The notes under the pieces are model-generated. The model saw nothing but the letters and a program-made list of their open reading frames with translations. It had not been told where the DNA came from and searched no databases. Of a DNA stretch of 64,000 bases, positions 61,229 through 64,000 are shown piece after piece (the stretch's first letter is position 1; each line of letters opens with the position of its first letter). Location of the stretch: NCBI RefSeq assembly GCF_030272695.1, contig NZ_JARFYN010000025.1:1-64000 (forward strand), read 5' to 3'. The stretch comes from Martinezella calliandrae. Lineage in GTDB: Bacteria; Pseudomonadota; Alphaproteobacteria; Rhizobiales; Rhizobiaceae. The translations under genes and the position numbers were made by a program.

Positions 61229-62610
61229 TCGCTACGTCGACCTATCGCCGGATCGCCGTCCTCGATATCGGCAAGACCAATGCCAAGGTCGTGGTGCTTG
61301 ACGCGCATACCGGCGCAGAGATCGCCGCCGTGCGGACATCCAATACGACGCTGAAGACCGGCCTTTACCCGCATTACGACATCGAGCGCCTATGGGATTT
61401 CGTCATCGGCGCACTGAAGGGCTTTGCTGCTGCGCCCGGGTTCGACGCCATATCGATCACCACTCACGGCGCCTGCGCTGTTCTTCTTGCCGAAGACGGC
61501 ACCCTCGCCCTGCCGGTGCTCGATTACGAGCATCGCTATCCGCAAGCTGTGCAGGAAGCCTATGACCGCCTGCGCCCGCCGTTCAGCGAAACTTTTTCAC
61601 CGAGACTATCCGGCGGGCTGAATGTCGGCGCGCAAATCCATTATCAGCAGAGCGTGTTTCCCAGCGAATTTGCGCGCGTCAGTACGATCCTGACCTATCC
61701 GCAATACTGGTCCTTGCGACTGACCGGCGTTGCCGCCAACGAAGTAACCTCGCTCGGATGCCACACGGACCTTTGGAACCCGTCCACAGGCGCGTATTCG
61801 TCGCTCGTCAACACCCTCGGCATTCGTGACTTGATGGCGCCGATCCGCTCCGCCTTCGATGCGCTCGGGCCGCTATTGCCGGCGCTCGCAGCGGATATCG
61901 GTCTCGGTGCTCCAGTTCCCGTCCACTGCGGCATCCATGATTCCAACGCCTCGCTACTGCCGCATCTCGTTAAGAACGAGGCGCCCTTCGCCGTCGTATC
62001 GACGGGCACCTGGGTAATCAACTTTGCCGTTGGCGGGGACCTTGACCATCTCGATCCGGCGCGAGACACGCTTGCCAACGTCGATCCTAACGGCCGCGCC
62101 GTGCCTTCCTCGCGCTTCATGGGAGGGCGAGAGTTCGAGATTTTGGCGGCCGAGATCGGACCCACATCATCGGAGGCGGCCGAAAAGGCGCTCGAACGCG
62201 TGATTGAAAAGCACATCATGCTGCTGCCGAACGTGGTCGAGGGCTGCGGCCCCTTTCCTGGCAAAAAGATGCGCTGGCTCGGGCTGGCGCAAGCGAGCTC
62301 CGCCGAACGCCTGGCTGCCGCCAGCCTCTATCTGGCGTTGATGACCGAGGCGTGTCTTGGCCTGATCGGCGCCAAGGGCCCGATTTTTGTAGAAGGTCCC
62401 TTCGCACTCAATCACGCCTATCTTGCCGCGCTGTCTTCTTTGACCGGATCTAGCGTCATGGCGCTACCCGGCTCGACCGGCACCAGCCAGGGTGCGGCGC
62501 TGCTAACTGGCATCAAGCCGACGGCTCCGTCAGAAAACCCGCCTATCCGGACCGACCTTAGCGGCCTGCGAGACTACAGGCGAGCCTGGCGTCAGGCATT
62601 GGCAGAATAA
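61225..62610 (+). CDS. rhaK: Rhamnose (rhamnulose-type) sugar kinase RhaK, FGGY family, 461 aa
   Basis: This FGGY-type kinase phosphorylates the sugar in the rhamnose pathway. It has the N-terminal phosphate block VLDIGKTNAKVVVLD and STGTWVINFAVGG at the second phosphate loop. In R. leguminosarum RhaK also supports function of the transporter. I chose the ATG at 61225 because it overlaps the rhaU stop and starts the conserved N-terminus; an upstream in-frame start at 61138 lies inside rhaU. Confidence 0.92.
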   Translation: MIATSTYRRIAVLDIGKTNAKVVVLDAHTGAEIAAVRTSNTTLKTGLYPHYDIERLWDFVIGALKGFAAAPGFDAISITTHGACAVLLAEDGTLALPVLDYEHRYPQAVQEAYDRLRPPFSETFSPRLSGGLNVGAQIHYQQSVFPSEFARVSTILTYPQYWSLRLTGVAANEVTSLGCHTDLWNPSTGAYSSLVNTLGIRDLMAPIRSAFDALGPLLPALAADIGLGAPVPVHCGIHDSNASLLPHLVKNEAPFAVVSTGTWVINFAVGGDLDHLDPARDTLANVDPNGRAVPSSRFMGGREFEILAAEIGPTSSEAAEKALERVIEKHIMLLPNVVEGCGPFPGKKMRWLGLAQASSAERLAAASLYLALMTEACLGLIGAKGPIFVEGPFALNHAYLAALSSLTGSSVMALPGSTGTSQGAALLTGIKPTAPSENPPIRTDLSGLRDYRRAWRQALAE

Positions 62611-62635
62611 ACGCCTCCTTTGTCCGAATTCCACG

Positions 62636-62654
62636 CATCGCTTCAATTGCGATG
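62636..62654. terminator. Hairpin after rhaK
   Basis: CATCGC pairs with GCGATG around TTCAATT, 25 bp after the rhaK stop and before the next gene. There is no T-run, so it is a weak candidate. Confidence 0.3.
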
Positions 62655-62714
62655 AGAGGCCGCCTTCACGATCATCTCCGCATCCGCTGATTGGCACGAT
62701 AAGGAGATTTGACC

Positions 62715-63365
62715 ATGTCCCAGGGAAGCGAAATCATCGCCGGGGTCAGGATACCGGACAGCCAGATGGCAAAGGCCGCGACGGAGCTGGTGCGCGACAC
62801 CGAAACCGACCTGCTCTATCACCATTCCCGCCGCGTCTTCCTGTTCGGCGCACTGACGGGCGAACGCAAGAAGCTGAAATACGATCCGGAACTGCTTTAT
62901 ATCGGCACCATGTTCCACGATATGGGCCTGTTCGACTCCTATGCCAGCGAGACCGAGCGTTTTGAGGTCGACGGCGCCAACGCGGCCCGTGACTTTCTCA
63001 AGGCCTATGACGTCTTGGAGCGCGATGTCGACGATGTCTGGGATTCGATTGCCCTGCACACGACGCCCGGTATTGCGCAGCACAAGCGCCCGACAGTCGC
63101 TCTCGTCACTGCCGGCGTTGAGATGGACGTGCTGGGCATTGCCTATCACGATTTCACCGAGGAGCAGCGCAATGAGGTCTGCACCTTCCATCCGCGCGGC
63201 CTGAAATTCAAGCACGGCATCCTCTCGGCCTTCTGCTACGGCACGATCAAGAAGCCGGGAACCACCTTTGGTAACGTCAAGGCCGACGTGCTCGAGCGCA
63301 TGGACCCGACCTATAAGCGACTGAATTTCGCTGAAATGATCATGGGTTCGGCCTGGGATAGCTGA
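62715..63365 (+). CDS. HD-domain hydrolase (cyanamide hydratase-like), 216 aa
   Basis: The HD metal-binding motif is visible as LYHHSRRVFLFG followed by MFHDMGLFDSY and a later aspartate. The overall pattern (ERFEVDGANAARDFL, ALHTTPGIAQHKRP) matches the HD family that includes fungal cyanamide hydratase. The natural substrate in rhizobia is unknown. AAGGAG lies 8 bases before the ATG at 62715; an in-frame TTG at 62709 is less likely. It faces the GlxA-type regulator convergently, an adjacency that may be functional. Confidence 0.88.
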   Translation: MSQGSEIIAGVRIPDSQMAKAATELVRDTETDLLYHHSRRVFLFGALTGERKKLKYDPELLYIGTMFHDMGLFDSYASETERFEVDGANAARDFLKAYDVLERDVDDVWDSIALHTTPGIAQHKRPTVALVTAGVEMDVLGIAYHDFTEEQRNEVCTFHPRGLKFKHGILSAFCYGTIKKPGTTFGNVKADVLERMDPTYKRLNFAEMIMGSAWDS

Positions 63366-63425
63366 TCCATCGATCCCAACCCGTCGCCCACAGGACATTG
63401 CCTCGGCGAGGCCACTCCTTTGGGC

Positions 63426-64000
63426 CTAACTTCGCCGGAAGCTCGCCCGATATTGGTTCGGCGTCACCCCCAGGCGTTTGGCAAAGACCAGCCGCATGCG
63501 CTGAACATTGCCAAAGCCACATTCGAAGGCAATAGCCTTCAGCGCCATATCGTTTCCTTCGAGAAGATTGCGTGCCGCATCGACGCGTGCCTGTTCCACG
63601 AACTCGGCCGGCGTCACTTGGACCTGCTGCACGAAGGCACGGGCGAAATTGCGCGGGCTCATACCGGCCTGTTCTGCGAGGTCGGCAACCGAGAGGCGGT
63701 CACGCAGATGCGCCATGACATGCTGATAGACCTTGGCGATCGGAGAGCCCTCTTGCGCCGGCGCCGCAAGGTAAGGACTGAACTGCGACTGGCCGCCCTG
63801 ACGCTGCGCCACGACGACGAGGCGTTTAGCCACGGCGAGCGCGACGGCAGAACCGTGATCCTCACTGATGATTGCCAGGGCAAGATCGATGCCTGCGGTC
63901 ACACCCGCCGAGGTCAGAAGCGCGCCATCGCGGATGTAGATGCGATCGAAATCGACATTCGCCTCAGGAAACATTCGCGCCAGGACCGGCGCGTTCTGCC
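63426..64000 (-). CDS. GlxA-type AraC-family regulator, C-terminal part (runs off the right edge)
   Basis: The visible part holds the end of a DJ-1/PfpI-like sensor domain (IYIRDGALLTSAGVTAGIDLAL) and a complete AraC-type DNA-binding domain (LSVADLAEQAGMSPRNFARAFVQQ and IAFECGFGNVQRMRLVFAKRLGVTPNQYR). In GlxA-like proteins the PfpI domain is a non-catalytic ligand sensor. The reading frame continues open to position 64000, so the N-terminus lies beyond the window; the ATG at 63974 is internal. Confidence 0.9.
   Translation of the reverse strand, partial: QNAPVLARMFPEANVDFDRIYIRDGALLTSAGVTAGIDLALAIISEDHGSAVALAVAKRLVVVAQRQGGQSQFSPYLAAPAQEGSPIAKVYQHVMAHLRDRLSVADLAEQAGMSPRNFARAFVQQVQVTPAEFVEQARVDAARNLLEGNDMALKAIAFECGFGNVQRMRLVFAKRLGVTPNQYRASFRRS

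Noticed and set aside
1..64000. CRISPR arrays, tRNA or rRNA genes, riboswitches
   Set aside because: No regularly spaced repeats with spacers, cloverleaf-like sequences or known RNA motifs were recognised by eye; covariance-model searches were not possible.

Overview
The window looks like accessory DNA of an alphaproteobacterium in the order Hyphomicrobiales, most likely Rhizobium or a close relative. Pointers are the rhamnose gene order rhaT-P-Q-U-K, FixJ-like and ActR/RegA-like response regulators, a cyanide-insensitive-type quinol oxidase with a DUF2474 partner, and rhizobial-type IS110 and IS1380 sequences. I see no rRNA, tRNA, CRISPR array or replication origin. The low density of housekeeping genes, the many decayed genes and the three large paralogous regulators suggest a plasmid or genomic-island setting; this is inference.

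Layout. 0.3-9.5 kb, minus strand: a FixJ-like regulator, a three-subunit molybdenum aldehyde oxidase with a tri-haem cytochrome c, the quinol oxidase CioAB plus DUF2474, and an alcohol dehydrogenase. Read together this is an alcohol-to-aldehyde-to-acid respiratory module. 10-24 kb: a secreted alpha/beta hydrolase, an HbpS/GlcG-like protein with an SDR, a mechanosensitive channel and a flavin reductase that both carry cyclic-nucleotide-binding domains, a FUSC exporter, the first winged-helix/ATPase/TPR regulator and an old-yellow-enzyme. 24.4-29 kb: a three-ORF small-protein cluster, Dps, a Cdc48-type double AAA ATPase and a frameshifted xdhC. 29-43 kb: the second and third winged-helix/ATPase/TPR regulators, a beta-propeller sensor kinase with its NarL-type regulator, an IS110 element, a DoxX-like protein and a truncated winged-helix gene. 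43-57 kb: a peptide-type ABC importer, fumC with a ThrE-type exporter, a succinate-semialdehyde-type dehydrogenase, a second old-yellow-enzyme and an ActR-like regulator without the usual phospho-acceptor. 57-64 kb: rhaTPQUK without rhaR/rhaS, an HD hydrolase and a GlxA-type regulator running off the end. Codon choice becomes visibly more GC-rich from about 57.3 kb, so this last block looks like older resident sequence.

The most interesting signal is a shared cis-element: a direct repeat of TTNAC (GTNAA on the other strand) at almost exact 10-bp intervals. In most copies it ends with TTTAAC on the side nearest the gene. I find it at 13 places, upstream of the alcohol dehydrogenase, FixJ-like regulator, hydrolase, HbpS-SDR, FUSC, both old-yellow-enzymes, the first big regulator itself, the ABC importer, fumC-thrE and the semialdehyde dehydrogenase. 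Helically phased direct repeats are the kind of site that OmpR/PhoB-type winged helices bind, and the window encodes three full and one truncated protein of that class. My working model is one regulon for electrophile, aldehyde and xenobiotic handling controlled by these STAND-like regulators. Neither the motif nor the regulator pairing has been tested statistically here.
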